Program-made: the position numbers and the translations under genes
Shown here: in pieces, positions 1 through 9,613 of the stretch
Layout: every line of letters begins with the position of its first letter
Numbering within the stretch: position 1 is the first letter of the stretch
NCBI GenBank assembly: GCA_041745535.1
Contig: JBGTIS010000049.1
Span: 1 to 64,000, forward strand
Reading direction: 5' to 3'
Source of the DNA: JBGTIS01 sp041745535
GTDB taxonomy: Bacteria > Bacteroidota > Bacteroidia > Cytophagales > Cyclobacteriaceae
DNA: 64,000 bases
Notes under the pieces: generated by a model
The model's input: the letters and a program-made list of their open reading frames with translations, nothing else
Databases searched by the model: none
Told to the model about the DNA's origin: nothing

Positions 1-90
1 CCTGTAACGCGAAGATATGGGCAAGGCCGCGTCTTGTTTTTCTGGCAAAAAGCAACTGTTACGGCACTGGCAGCACTGGTTTTTAAATAA
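1..90 (+). CDS. C-terminal end of an unidentified protein (partial)
   Basis: Frame 1 is open from the window edge to a TAA at 88-90 and gives 29 residues ending in ATVTALAALVFK. A strong intrinsic terminator follows 10 bp later, which supports this as a real gene end on the plus strand. The hydrophobic tail could be a membrane or core strand. Too little is present to name the family. Confidence 0.45.
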   Translation, partial: PVTRRYGQGRVLFFWQKATVTALAALVFK

Positions 91-100
91 TAGTCACATC

Positions 101-124
101 CAGGGCACGTATGCCCTGTTTTTT
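101..124 (+). terminator. Intrinsic terminator
   Basis: A perfect 7-bp stem CAGGGCA/TGCCCTG with a 4-nt loop is followed directly by six T residues. It ends the transcript of the partial gene at the window edge. Confidence 0.85.
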
Positions 125-293
125 CGCGAAACTTCATATCCATGTGCCGGATATCATTTTTTTTTCACTAATAAGGAATGGCCGAAGCAGGAATTGTACC
201 TGTAAAATACAGGCGTAATTTATATCTGAACAGGTGTGGTATTAATGCTGGTTGTTTCATCAGCAAAAAGAGCCTCGGTTGAAGCATAGAATT

Positions 294-992
294 CTAAACA
301 AGCGTGTTAAAATAGGGCGGAAGTTCTGTCTCAAAAGTCATTTTTTCCTTTGTAAACGGATGTGTGATGGTGAGTGAAGCAGCATGAAGGGCCAGTCTTA
401 TTCCTTTATCTTTTTTTCCATAAATTTTGTCGCCTACCACAGGATATCCCTTTTCAGAGAAATGAACACGAATCTGGTTTTTTCTGCCCGTAAAAAGGGT
501 GATTTCAAGTAAGCTGAATTTACTGGACGCTTTAATTACTTTGTAGCCTGTTTTAGAAAACTTTCCTTTATCAGGCACATTTGTGGAGTACACCCTATGC
601 GCCTTGTTTTCCAGTAAATAAGTGGTAATTACACCTTCTTTCTCCTGTAATGTGCCATGTACTACCGCAAAGTATATTTTATGAAACGCTGCCCATTCAT
701 CCTGCAAATACCGTTTGGCTTTTTCACTTTTGGCAAACACCAGCACACCCGACGTATCTCTGTCCAGCCGATGTACGATAAATACCCTGTTCTTTGAGCG
801 AGCATTGCCTTTCTTCACATAATCGTTCAAAAGAAAATAAGCGGTTTTTTCTTTCTCCCGGTCGGTACTTATGGTTAGCAGGCCATTTGTTTTATTTACA
901 ACCAATATGTCCTGATCTTCATAAAGAATAGTAAGCCCCTTGGGTTGGTGTTTTTTAGAGGGCTTTGTAAACGCTGGTCTTTTTTCGTGCAT
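294..992 (-). CDS. RluA-family pseudouridine synthase
   Basis: This is a soluble enzyme that isomerises uridine to pseudouridine in rRNA or tRNA. The signature HRLDRDTSGVLVFAKS holds the catalytic Asp (HRLDRxTSG). The RKNQIRVH motif and the GDKIYG segment near the C-terminus are also typical. At about 232 residues from the Met at 992 it has the length of the short RluA-type enzymes without an S4 domain. An upstream in-frame Met at 1046 adds 18 residues unlike the family, so I chose 992. The exact target base cannot be read from sequence. It stands alone. Confidence 0.9.
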   Translation of the reverse strand: MHEKRPAFTKPSKKHQPKGLTILYEDQDILVVNKTNGLLTISTDREKEKTAYFLLNDYVKKGNARSKNRVFIVHRLDRDTSGVLVFAKSEKAKRYLQDEWAAFHKIYFAVVHGTLQEKEGVITTYLLENKAHRVYSTNVPDKGKFSKTGYKVIKASSKFSLLEITLFTGRKNQIRVHFSEKGYPVVGDKIYGKKDKGIRLALHAASLTITHPFTKEKMTFETELPPYFNTLV

Positions 993-1222
993 AATGCTGA
1001 GTTCAAAAGGAAAGAATCGGATAACAGCAATTGCTGTTATTTTCAATATACTGGAATTACGGTTATCCTAGAAATAATGTATATAACCCCACTTATACAA
1101 CTAACAGCGAAAGTGATGGCACGGTGGCTGAACTGGCCGGGCAGCCTTTTACTGTTTATGTACAGTATTGGCTAATATAAAATCAACAATAGGTGCCGGG
1201 TTTAAACCTTCAGGGCGATGCC

Positions 1223-2752
1223 CTATTCCTTTTTTTCAATGAAGCTGTCTGCTTTATTGGGATCTCCTTTTTTGTCGTATACCGCTACTTTCGGATAAGG
1301 GAATATCGGTCGGCTCATCACCACCTCCTCATTTTCTGTTTTGGATACCACCACGCTTTCCGGCGCGTGGCCTTTCTCCACCCAATCGCGAACCAATCCG
1401 AGCCAGTCGGTCTGGCTGGGGCCTGCTCCGCCGCCGCAGTGTAATACACCTGGCAGCAGAAAAAGCCGGATGTAGTCGGCTAACTGCGGATCTGCTTTTT
1501 TCGCGGCCTCATAATGGTCTATGGTGGTAAAAGCCGAAAGCGCGGGATCATTCCAACCATGATAGATAATCATTTTGCCGCCTCGTTTTTTAAATGCGCT
1601 GTAATCGGTGGAAGTGGCATTGAGGTAGGAAGCGGCATAGCGGGTATCATCAGAGAAATTTGAGAAGTCGTACGTAGCATAATCCCAATCCGGATCCTGG
1701 AAAACCAGGTATTTAAACATTTCGGTGCCAAACGCGAAGTGTAGTGAAGGGAAATTTACTTCCATAGACCCTTCATTCGGGCCTACTATCCAGGCCAGCC
1801 AGCCGCCTGGTTCATTTTCACCCCCATAAGGAAATCCGGGATAAATTTCTTCCTCCTCATTGGCGGTACCCTCATAAATTACCTGTATGGCTTTCAATTG
1901 CGCGGGGGTAAAGCAATCAGTGCCGCCTTTTTCATCCGCACAGGCGGGTAGGCTGGAAAAATCGAAGGCGCAATCTCTCGGATCGTTTAAAATTTGATCG
2001 GTAACGCCATCCAGACCATCACATTGGTCCAGCACAGCCGCCTGCAGCAGTTCCACCTGCGAAGGTGAGAGCAACGGCTTATCGAGTTGGTTTGGATCGG
2101 GATACAACACCTGGGTGTTCTGAATAAATTCAGCTCCGGTTGCCGGCCAGTCAATGATAGGGGCACCGGCCACAATACCATCAAAATCATCGGGATACAA
2201 CTGTGCTTCTATCAGCGCCTGCCCGCCGCCCCGGGAGCATCCCATAAAGTAAGCATACTTTGGAGAGGCACAATAATACGCATTCAAAATGGCCTTGCTC
2301 ACTACGGTAGTCCGGTGAATGGCCAGTCGACCGAAATTAAGCTGCCGCTCCATGTTGTTCAATGCCCAATCAGCTTTAAGTCCATTACCCTGATGGCCGG
2401 TATCCGTTCCGGCGGTGGCATAGCCGTCTTTTACCCGTGGGCGGGCGCCATTTTGCACAGAGCCTACAAACCCGCCACCCCCACTCATGATAAAGCGGGC
2501 ATTCCATGATTCGGGAAGCAAAAGCTCAAAATTAATCTCTTTACTGATAATGCCCAAAACCTTACAATAAGCCACCTCCTCATTTACAATTTCGGCTGCC
2601 ACAATGCGCACATCCGGAAGCGCTAGCTTCTTCAATTCCGCACAGGGCACACAGGGCACAGCAGTGGAAGCTGAAGATTCCTGGGCAATCGCGACAGGAA
2701 TTACAAATAAAGATAAGAACAGGGCGCTGAGGGAAATTTTTGTGCTTTTCAT
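1223..2752 (-). CDS. Tannase/feruloyl esterase family hydrolase, secreted
   Basis: A 509-residue protein with a signal peptide (residues 1-23, cleavage near AIAQE). The nucleophile elbow is MGCSRGGGQAL, and near the C-terminus there is LPGVLHCGGG. Together these form the family CS-D-HC arrangement, in which a disulfide joins the Cys residues beside the catalytic Ser and His. An internal segment rich in Cys and Asp (about residues 235-285) fits the lid domain that binds calcium in family members. Likely substrates are feruloyl, galloyl or other aromatic esters on plant or algal polymers, acting in the periplasm or outside the cell. No partner gene is adjacent. Confidence 0.85.
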   Translation of the reverse strand: MKSTKISLSALFLSLFVIPVAIAQESSASTAVPCVPCAELKKLALPDVRIVAAEIVNEEVAYCKVLGIISKEINFELLLPESWNARFIMSGGGGFVGSVQNGARPRVKDGYATAGTDTGHQGNGLKADWALNNMERQLNFGRLAIHRTTVVSKAILNAYYCASPKYAYFMGCSRGGGQALIEAQLYPDDFDGIVAGAPIIDWPATGAEFIQNTQVLYPDPNQLDKPLLSPSQVELLQAAVLDQCDGLDGVTDQILNDPRDCAFDFSSLPACADEKGGTDCFTPAQLKAIQVIYEGTANEEEEIYPGFPYGGENEPGGWLAWIVGPNEGSMEVNFPSLHFAFGTEMFKYLVFQDPDWDYATYDFSNFSDDTRYAASYLNATSTDYSAFKKRGGKMIIYHGWNDPALSAFTTIDHYEAAKKADPQLADYIRLFLLPGVLHCGGGAGPSQTDWLGLVRDWVEKGHAPESVVVSKTENEEVVMSRPIFPYPKVAVYDKKGDPNKADSFIEKKE

Positions 2753-3041
2753 AGTGGTATATCCGAAGCGGTTACAATGATCAGGTTCGCTTTCAGGCCG
2801 ACCTTAATTTCAATAATCTGTTCTCCGAAGATAAAGGAACTTAAGGTGTGAAGCAATCAAATTGTGTATCCACAGAAGTCTGGCGCTGGTTTTTATTTGA
2901 AGATAGCCCCTGGAGTAACAAAACCTAAATCCAAGCATTATTGTGCGGAAGTGTGGGAGTAAGGTTGATTTACTTACCACTTATATCGCGTTTCTCACCT
3001 GAAATACCCATAGCAACCATTTGGTATATACCACACTTGCT

Positions 3042-4073
3042 TTATTTTCCCAATACTACTATGTTATCAATCAAATAATTACCTGCTTCGGTAGTGAGGT
3101 TATATACTATCGAGGTAGTATCAAAATGTTGCGTCGTAACGCCTACTTTGTATTTCTCAAGCGCTTTCGTCTTTGGATGGTGGCGGTAAACCACATCTTC
3201 TGCCGTTAATGCCTGCATGGTTTTCCTGCCCGCTTCTGTCATTATCGGATGATTCGGCGTTGCTATCAGTTCCACCATAGGCGATGCATAGTTTTCACCT
3301 GTACTGAGCGCGGCGGTGAGCGTTTCTTCCGGAATCAGGATAACTTTAGAAAGATTGATCTTACTTTTTTTATGTACGCTGATGGATTCAACTTTTGTTG
3401 TAATCAGTTTGTTTGCCTGGTACGCGGCTACCACGTCGCCCGGTACAAGGTCCGCTATTTTTTTCTGGCTCCCATCGCCCATCGTTACCATTGCCTGACT
3501 AGGGAAACAAAAATCGTAGCCAGAATCAGACTGATCCATCGCGCTCATGTCAGTTCCGCTGCTCTTTTGCATCAGGTAAGCTACTTCTTTAGAAAGAATA
3601 TAGGACATTTTGAGGGCAACATCTTTCTCTTCCCGGTCATGTTGATGCATATCATCAAAATACAGATTCCACACTTCACCGGCAGTGGCCATATTGGGAA
3701 TAACCAAATTAAAAGTTTCACCGGCTTCCGCATTGGTAAAAAAAACAATCATTCCCAATTCGCTCATAGAAGCACGCTCCACCAGTTTGTAGAGATCAAT
3801 CCGCTTTTTTACCCCGCTATCGCCAGTAATAAAATAAGGTGGCTTCATGTCGTACCGATCTAATACATATTTGCCATCCGCTAATTTGATGTAGGTATCA
3901 TGATCCAAATCTTCTATGGTAACTCCCCGGGCAATTTTATATTCTTCCGCTGTCATACCCCTCGGTTGAGCGTTTTCCTGTGCCCATACCGTTGCGTTGA
4001 ATAAAGTTATTATAAAAAGGAGCATGCTACCTCCAAAATACCTGTTGCTTAAAATTGAATTGTAAAATTTCAT
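3042..4073 (-). CDS. Secreted protein with C-terminal Hint (hedgehog/intein) domain
   Basis: A 343-residue protein. Residues 1-31 are a signal peptide ending near VWAQEN. Residues 35-185 form an unrecognised domain with a charged helical stretch. A Hint domain starts at Cys189 (block A: CFPSQAMVTMGDGS, then IADLVPGD), continues through the block B motif TPNHP at about 272-276, and ends with a block-F-like stretch YNLTTEAGNYLIDNI. The protein stops at VVLGK, so the His-Asn/Cys end needed for intein splicing is absent. What remains (Cys1 plus TxxH) is the part used for the N-S acyl shift in hedgehog and bacterial intein-like domains. It stands alone, divergent from susC. Function unknown; autocleavage is inference. 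Confidence 0.8.
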   Translation of the reverse strand: MKFYNSILSNRYFGGSMLLFIITLFNATVWAQENAQPRGMTAEEYKIARGVTIEDLDHDTYIKLADGKYVLDRYDMKPPYFITGDSGVKKRIDLYKLVERASMSELGMIVFFTNAEAGETFNLVIPNMATAGEVWNLYFDDMHQHDREEKDVALKMSYILSKEVAYLMQKSSGTDMSAMDQSDSGYDFCFPSQAMVTMGDGSQKKIADLVPGDVVAAYQANKLITTKVESISVHKKSKINLSKVILIPEETLTAALSTGENYASPMVELIATPNHPIMTEAGRKTMQALTAEDVVYRHHPKTKALEKYKVGVTTQHFDTTSIVYNLTTEAGNYLIDNIVVLGK

Positions 4074-4352
4074 AAGATTTTTGATTTAAGATTATTATTT
4101 AGTATAAACGCAATATTACAGATTATAATACTGAGTTTCAAGATAAATACATATATAATAATTTGATATATTATTTTTTATTAAAATAATATTTTGATAA
4201 TAAATAAATTATGTTTTGATTTGGAAAAATTATTAAATATTAGAATAAAATATCTTTTAAACATTATTATATAATATTAAATTTTACACTAATAGTTTTA
4301 TTCATAATAATAGTTTGTAAAATTTATAATTAACAATTAAACCACCTAGCTT
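4074..4352. promoter_or_regulatory. Very AT-rich divergent promoter region
   Basis: This 279-bp gap separates the Hint gene (minus) from susC (plus). By direct count 4141-4320 holds only 17 G/C in 180 bases, far below the surrounding genes. It must carry both promoters, but I could not place a clear TAnnTTTG box with its upstream partner. Long A and T runs suggest intrinsic curvature or binding by a nucleoid protein. Confidence 0.5.
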
Positions 4353-7300
4353 ATGAAATACAATTTTACTTCACATTTCTGGCCCCATTTTATACGAAAT
4401 TTATGCAGGGCATTTTTGCTTTTTTTACCTTTTTATCTGATAGCTTTCTCTGTCCTGGCCCAGGAACACAGTATATCCGGCACTATCACGGCCGAAGAAA
4501 GTAGTTCTCCCATCCCGGGTGTAAATGTGGTGATAAAAGGTACTACACAGGGCACCATTTCGGATATAGATGGCAAATACATTATCCAGGTTCCTTCTGA
4601 AAGTGATATACTGGTATTTTCCTTCATCGGACTGAAATCGCAGGAAGTAGCCATAGGCAACCAGTCGGTAATTGACATTTCTATGTTACCTGATTTATCA
4701 GAACTTTCGGAAGTAGTAATTACTGCTTTCGGGCTGGAAAGAGAAAAGAAAGCCCTGGGTTACACAGTGCAGGAGGTGAATGGAGAGGAACTGGCCAAAG
4801 CACCTTCTCAATCTGTGGTGAACAACCTTTCCGGTAGGGTCGCGGGTATGCAGGTTTCTACCAACAGTACCCCTGGCGGAAGTCCTGAGTTTGTGATTCG
4901 GGGTTTTTCCTCTGTAGGAGGCAATAACCAGCCCTTGGTGGTGATTGATGGCGTTCCGATGGCGCAAACTAACAATGGGGCAAATGCGATTAATAGTGAA
5001 GATGCTACAAGAAATGACGCGAATTATAACCGCAAGCAAAACCAGCAATTTGGAGGTGGGATTTCTGAAATTGATCCGAATAATATTGCTGAAATCAGCG
5101 TATTGAAAGGTCCCAACGCGGCTGCCTTGTATGGTTCTCGTGCTGCCAATGGTGTAATTTTGGTTACTACCAAAAACGGATCTGGTAAAAAAGGAATAGG
5201 AGTAGATGCCAATTTTAGCACTACGTTTGAAGCGCCCCTGGTAAAACCTAAATTTCAGAATACCTATGGGGGTGGTTCCGGATACACCTGGTATGCCGAT
5301 GGATGGAGCGGTACGGTAGATGGCTTCAAAGGTACTGCCGGTACGGATGAGAGTTGGGGTTCTCCTATGGATGGCCGGCTGGTACGCCAATGGTGGACAG
5401 GTACCGAAACCGCGCCCCTTGTGCCAGAACCGGATAACTGGGAGCAGTGGTGGGAAACAGGGAAAACCATGAATGGCAGCGTATCTATCAGTGGCAGTAA
5501 TGATAATGGCTCATTTCGCCTCTCTTTGGGCAGATTAGAACAAGATGGCATTGTATATAACAACAACTACTGGAGGAATAACTTTCGGCTGAACTCAACC
5601 TATAATTTCACCGATAAGCTGAAGGTAACGGCCATGGGCGAATACATAAAATCCGGTTCAGATAACCGGAATTATCAAAGTGCCAGCACCTTCATTTGGC
5701 ACCATCGCCATACTAATTTTGACCAGTTAAAGAATTACCAGGCATATGAAGATGCGCATATCCAGCCCACGGGTGATACCGAACCCCCAAACTGGCAACA
5801 TACTTACTTCACCAACCCCTACTTTGAACAGGAAGTACTGGTCAACCCTAACGAAAAGGATCGATTTCTGGGAAACATCGCGGTTACCTATGAATTGGCC
5901 GACTGGCTTAGCCTGATGGCACGTTCGGGTACTGATTTGTGGACGGACACACGGATTAATATTGATCGGTATGAGCGCATACGGGGGTCTTCCCGCGCCG
6001 GGCGCTACAGCGAAGAAGTGTTGCGCAACCAGGAAACCAACTCAGACTTTATCCTCACTTTTGATAAAAGCATGAATGATCTCTCATTGATGGCCCAGTT
6101 AGGAGGGGTGCAGCGTACCAATTACTATAAAAGCAACTATGTGCGAGTGAATGAACTGAATATAGACCGGGTTTACAATCTGGGTAACAATGCCAGCCCT
6201 AATACTACAGAAAGCACCATTGCCGAGTCTGAAGTGAACAGTTTGTTTGGTGCGGTAAACTTCGGGTACAAAAACTTCCTCTTTCTGGATATTACAGGAC
6301 GTAATGATTGGTCCAGTACCCTGCCTGCCGCGAATAATTCTTTCTTCTATCCCTCAGTTTCTTTAAGTGCCGTGGTTACCGATATGGTTCCTGATTTATC
6401 CAACAACATACTCTCTTTCCTGAAACTTCGGGGCAGTTGGGCGCAGGTAGGCAATGATGCGGATCCTTACCAGTTGCGGCAAGCTTATAACCCGGAAGGA
6501 TTGTGGGATGGGAGTATTCCTAAATTCTCTGAGAGTGGCGACATCGCCAATGCCGGTTTGAAACCTGAAATCACTACAGGTATTGAAGCAGGGGCCGATT
6601 TTCGCTTCCTCAATGGCAGAATTGAGTTGGACGTAACCTATTATAATCAATCTACGAAAGACCAGATCCTGGCTGTAGATATTTCCAGGGCATCCGGCTA
6701 TACAGGTCGTATCCTCAATGCCGGAGAAATTACCAACAAGGGTGTGGAACTCATGCTGAGTGGGTCTATCATTGAACTTGGTAACGGATTTACCTGGGAT
6801 GTTACGGTCAATTTCGCTAAAAACAAAAATGAAGTCGTAGCACTAGCCGACGGATTGACTTCATTGACACTTTGGACACAACGGGGCGCTTCATTAGAAG
6901 CCAGAGTTGGTGAAGCCTATGGCAACCTATACGGGATTAAGTTTGCCAGAACTGATGATGGGCAATTGATTTTCGAAGACGGATTGCCTACCACATTACC
7001 GGGTCAGCAAATCATCGGTAATATCACTCCCGACTGGACAGGCGGTGTCTACAACTCGTTAAGCTTCAAAGGAATCACCCTGGGCGTTTTAATTGATATT
7101 AAACACGGGGGTGATATTTATGACATGGGTACGAGTCTGGCCCGTCAGAATGGGATTTTAGAGGAAAGCGAAGCCGGTAGAGAGGAAGGCACCATCGGCA
7201 TAGGTGTGAAAAACATCGGGAGCGCGGAAACACCCCAGTATGTACCCAATGATGTGGTGGTTTCAACCCGGAACTTTATGAGTTATTACAGTGGCCGTCA

Positions 7301-7559
7301 GTTCCACGAAGCTGCCGTATTTGATGGCAGTTATTTAAAGTTACGGGAAGCTACCATTACCTATAAACTGCCGGGTAAATGGTTCGATAATAACTTTATG
7401 GAATCAGCCTCTCTGTCATTGGTAGGCAGAAATCTGGCGATCTTACACAAAAACAGCCGTCACATTGATACAGAAATCAGCAGCGCTGATCTGGGGTATA
7501 ACTACGGGCAACTGCCCAGTACCCGCAGCCTTGGGTTTTCTGTTAATATGAAATTTTAA
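4353..7559 (+). CDS. SusC/RagA-family TonB-dependent outer-membrane receptor
   Basis: A 1068-residue outer-membrane transporter that imports ligands captured by its SusD partner, using energy from TonB. In order: a signal peptide (about 1-36, SVLAQ), a carboxypeptidase-like regulatory domain (about 40-115, with GVNVVIKGTTQGTISD), the SusC signature VVITAFGLEREKKALGY, a plug (about 135-260, including LKGPNAAALYGSRAANG), then the beta-barrel to a terminal aromatic (SLGFSVNMKF). Its length is normal for the family. The susD gene follows after 14 bp. The downstream exported amine oxidase and aminotransferase hint at an amine or amino-acid-containing ligand rather than a plain glycan; that is inference. 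Confidence 0.95.
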   Translation: MKYNFTSHFWPHFIRNLCRAFLLFLPFYLIAFSVLAQEHSISGTITAEESSSPIPGVNVVIKGTTQGTISDIDGKYIIQVPSESDILVFSFIGLKSQEVAIGNQSVIDISMLPDLSELSEVVITAFGLEREKKALGYTVQEVNGEELAKAPSQSVVNNLSGRVAGMQVSTNSTPGGSPEFVIRGFSSVGGNNQPLVVIDGVPMAQTNNGANAINSEDATRNDANYNRKQNQQFGGGISEIDPNNIAEISVLKGPNAAALYGSRAANGVILVTTKNGSGKKGIGVDANFSTTFEAPLVKPKFQNTYGGGSGYTWYADGWSGTVDGFKGTAGTDESWGSPMDGRLVRQWWTGTETAPLVPEPDNWEQWWETGKTMNGSVSISGSNDNGSFRLSLGRLEQDGIVYNNNYWRNNFRLNSTYNFTDKLKVTAMGEYIKSGSDNRNYQSASTFIWHHRHTNFDQLKNYQAYEDAHIQPTGDTEPPNWQHTYFTNPYFEQEVLVNPNEKDRFLGNIAVTYELADWLSLMARSGTDLWTDTRINIDRYERIRGSSRAGRYSEEVLRNQETNSDFILTFDKSMNDLSLMAQLGGVQRTNYYKSNYVRVNELNIDRVYNLGNNASPNTTESTIAESEVNSLFGAVNFGYKNFLFLDITGRNDWSSTLPAANNSFFYPSVSLSAVVTDMVPDLSNNILSFLKLRGSWAQVGNDADPYQLRQAYNPEGLWDGSIPKFSESGDIANAGLKPEITTGIEAGADFRFLNGRIELDVTYYNQSTKDQILAVDISRASGYTGRILNAGEITNKGVELMLSGSIIELGNGFTWDVTVNFAKNKNEVVALADGLTSLTLWTQRGASLEARVGEAYGNLYGIKFARTDDGQLIFEDGLPTTLPGQQIIGNITPDWTGGVYNSLSFKGITLGVLIDIKHGGDIYDMGTSLARQNGILEESEAGREEGTIGIGVKNIGSAETPQYVPNDVVVSTRNFMSYYSGRQFHEAAVFDGSYLKLREATITYKLPGKWFDNNFMESASLSLVGRNLAILHKNSRHIDTEISSADLGYNYGQLPSTRSLGFSVNMKF

Positions 7560-7573
7560 TAAAACATACTCTT

Positions 7574-9043
7574 ATGAAAATATATATAAAATCTTTCTTC
7601 ATCGCGTTTACGCTATTGATAGCAGGGGCCTGTACCAACGATTTTGAGGAACTGAACTCAAATCCAAACAAACCTATGGAGGTAAGCCCACAGTATTTGT
7701 TGCCACAGGCGTTGCAGACTTCTATTGATAACTATTGGGGCAATAAAAATCGAAATGAACGGCTGAATTTTGATCATGCCATGTCATGGACCGGTTACCT
7801 TACCCGCAATATTTACGAGAACGAAGGAGATAACTACAATGTGCAGCCCTCGGTAAATATTAAAAACTGGGAGGTATTCTATACCGATGGACTGATTAAC
7901 TATCAGAAGATCATTGAAATTGCCGGGGAAGGGGCTGAACCCCCCAATCCCAACTACGAAGGCATTGGCCTGGGGATGCGGGCCTGGTCATTTTCACTCC
8001 TCACTGATGTGTGGGGCGCTATTCCTTACACCGAAGCTTTGGCAGGCACTTCGGAAGAACCTGTATTTTCACCTGCCTACGATACACAGGAAACCGTGTA
8101 TGCGGGCATGATTGAAGATTTAAAAATGGCCAATCAAAAGCTTGATCCGGCCGGCGCTGCCGTAAAGGGCGACATCATGTTTGGAGGAGATACTATGATG
8201 TGGAAAAAGTTTTTTAATTCCCTGCGTTTTAAGTTACTCAACCGCCAGGCACACAAAGTAGCCTCTTCCGCTGCTGAAATGCGGACCATGCTGAGCGATC
8301 CGGCCACTTATCCTATGATTGGCAGTAACGATGACATTGCCCAACTGAATTATGGAGCCGTACCTACGAACAATCCCTGGAATGATATTCTGATCCAGCA
8401 AGGTCGTTCCGACTGGAACATCAACTCCGTATTGGTAGATATGTTGAAAGGCTATAACGATCCCCGCCTGGAAGTATATGCCTTACCTGGCAGCCTGGCC
8501 AATGGGGAAATTAAAGGGCACCCCAGTGGTTTACCCGGAGAAATAGCCACCACGTATCTGGGTCAAAGCGCTATTATCAATACAAATGTTTTTGCGCAGA
8601 CTACTTCTCCTTCCGTATTGATGAGTTATGCCGAACTATTATTTGCCCAGGCAGAAGCCGCTTTGGAGGGAAATATTAGCGGAGATGCGCAAGCACTCTT
8701 TGAAGCTGGGATTACTGCGGCCTTTGATCAGTACGGGTTAACCGTTCCGGCAGGATACATGGCACAACTGGGCTCCGTATCCAAAGAAAATATCATGACG
8801 CAAAAGTGGATTGCTTTGTTTGGACAGGGCATAGAATCATGGACTGAACTTCGCAGAACGGGTTATCCGGTAATGCCTCCAGCCGATCCACGGGCTCAGT
8901 TTAAGAATGATGGCGTATTGCCCACCCGTCTTGGGTATCCTTCTACGGAATATTCGCTTAATGGTACCAACGTAGCGGCAGGGGCAACCCTGAACGGTGG
9001 AGAAGATGATATGAAAACCAAGCTTTGGTGGGTAGAAAACTAA
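7574..9043 (+). CDS. SusD/RagB-family outer-membrane lipoprotein
   Basis: A 489-residue surface lipoprotein that caps the SusC barrel and binds the substrate. The signal peptide ends in the lipobox LIAGAC (Cys about residue 19), followed by TNDFEELNSNPNKP, typical of the SusD-like_2 type. Helical repeats include SYAELLFAQAEAAL, the conserved C-terminal helix region of the family. It lies 14 bp after susC and 31 bp before a third lipoprotein gene, consistent with one operon. Confidence 0.92.
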   Translation: MKIYIKSFFIAFTLLIAGACTNDFEELNSNPNKPMEVSPQYLLPQALQTSIDNYWGNKNRNERLNFDHAMSWTGYLTRNIYENEGDNYNVQPSVNIKNWEVFYTDGLINYQKIIEIAGEGAEPPNPNYEGIGLGMRAWSFSLLTDVWGAIPYTEALAGTSEEPVFSPAYDTQETVYAGMIEDLKMANQKLDPAGAAVKGDIMFGGDTMMWKKFFNSLRFKLLNRQAHKVASSAAEMRTMLSDPATYPMIGSNDDIAQLNYGAVPTNNPWNDILIQQGRSDWNINSVLVDMLKGYNDPRLEVYALPGSLANGEIKGHPSGLPGEIATTYLGQSAIINTNVFAQTTSPSVLMSYAELLFAQAEAALEGNISGDAQALFEAGITAAFDQYGLTVPAGYMAQLGSVSKENIMTQKWIALFGQGIESWTELRRTGYPVMPPADPRAQFKNDGVLPTRLGYPSTEYSLNGTNVAAGATLNGGEDDMKTKLWWVEN

Positions 9044-9074
9044 TTTCTGAACTTAAAAATTCTATAATAGCAAT

Positions 9075-9488
9075 ATGAAAAATATATATAAAAATGTAAT
9101 GCTACCGCTCATCGTGGCAACCCTTTCCTTCAGTTGTGAAGATGTGAGTGATATGGCTGTAGATAGAATAGTTGCTCCTGTGCTGGGTGTGAACCTGGGT
9201 ACCGATACAGACAATGGCATGCTGAAAAGGCAGGTAGTGTTTTATGAACTGGATAAATCCGGCATACTGGATCATACCATAGGCATCGATTCCGTTCCTG
9301 TGTCCAACCTGGCGATTGAAGTGTATCTGGATGCGCAGACAATGGTAGGGACTGCCACAACAGATGCGAATGGGATGGTGATTTTTGAAAAGCCATTGTC
9401 AGATTTTGGCGGCGCGGCGCCTATACTTCAATGGGTAGGAAGCTTCAAAGGAATCAACTTTAGAATCCCTGATTCACAATTAAAGTAG
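9075..9488 (+). CDS. Small lipoprotein of the SusCD operon
   Basis: A 137-residue protein with a signal peptide and lipobox LSFSC (Cys about 21). The rest looks like one Ig/transthyretin-type beta domain, with a stretch TTDANGMVIFEKPL resembling carboxypeptidase-regulatory folds. It follows susD by 31 bp, so it is probably a third, surface-exposed ligand-binding component. I do not recognise a named family. Confidence 0.8.
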   Translation: MKNIYKNVMLPLIVATLSFSCEDVSDMAVDRIVAPVLGVNLGTDTDNGMLKRQVVFYELDKSGILDHTIGIDSVPVSNLAIEVYLDAQTMVGTATTDANGMVIFEKPLSDFGGAAPILQWVGSFKGINFRIPDSQLK

Positions 9489-9514
9489 TTTCAATAAGCA
9501 CTTAATTTTATTTT

Positions 9515-9525
9515 AAGGAGGTGAT
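9515..9525 (+). other. Perfect long anti-anti-Shine-Dalgarno motif without a clear start codon
   Basis: AAGGAGGTGAT is an exact 11-nt complement of the usual 16S rRNA 3' end. It lies between the lipoprotein gene and the amine oxidase, 89 bp before the next ATG. The only short frame that touches it (GTG at 9521 to TAG) would encode 12 hydrophobic residues, and its start lies inside the motif, so translation from it is doubtful. Confidence 0.35.
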
Positions 9526-9613
9526 TCAACTCATCTTGCTCATCTTCCTGTTTTTCTAGACTTTAAAATTACAATTACGACAGCACAAAAAACTGTCAAT
9601 AGCATCTACATTT

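Noticed and set aside
17..205. ORF of 62 codons at the window start
   Set aside because: It reads through the strong terminator at 101-124 and has no protein-like features.
1212..1224. Hairpin AGGGC-GAT-GCCCT near the tannase stop as a terminator
   Set aside because: The T run lies on the plus strand, where no gene ends; on the minus strand, which carries the tannase gene, no U tract follows.
4698..5390. Long antisense frame of 230 codons inside susC
   Set aside because: It is a shadow of the strongly coding susC frame, with low-complexity composition and no family match.
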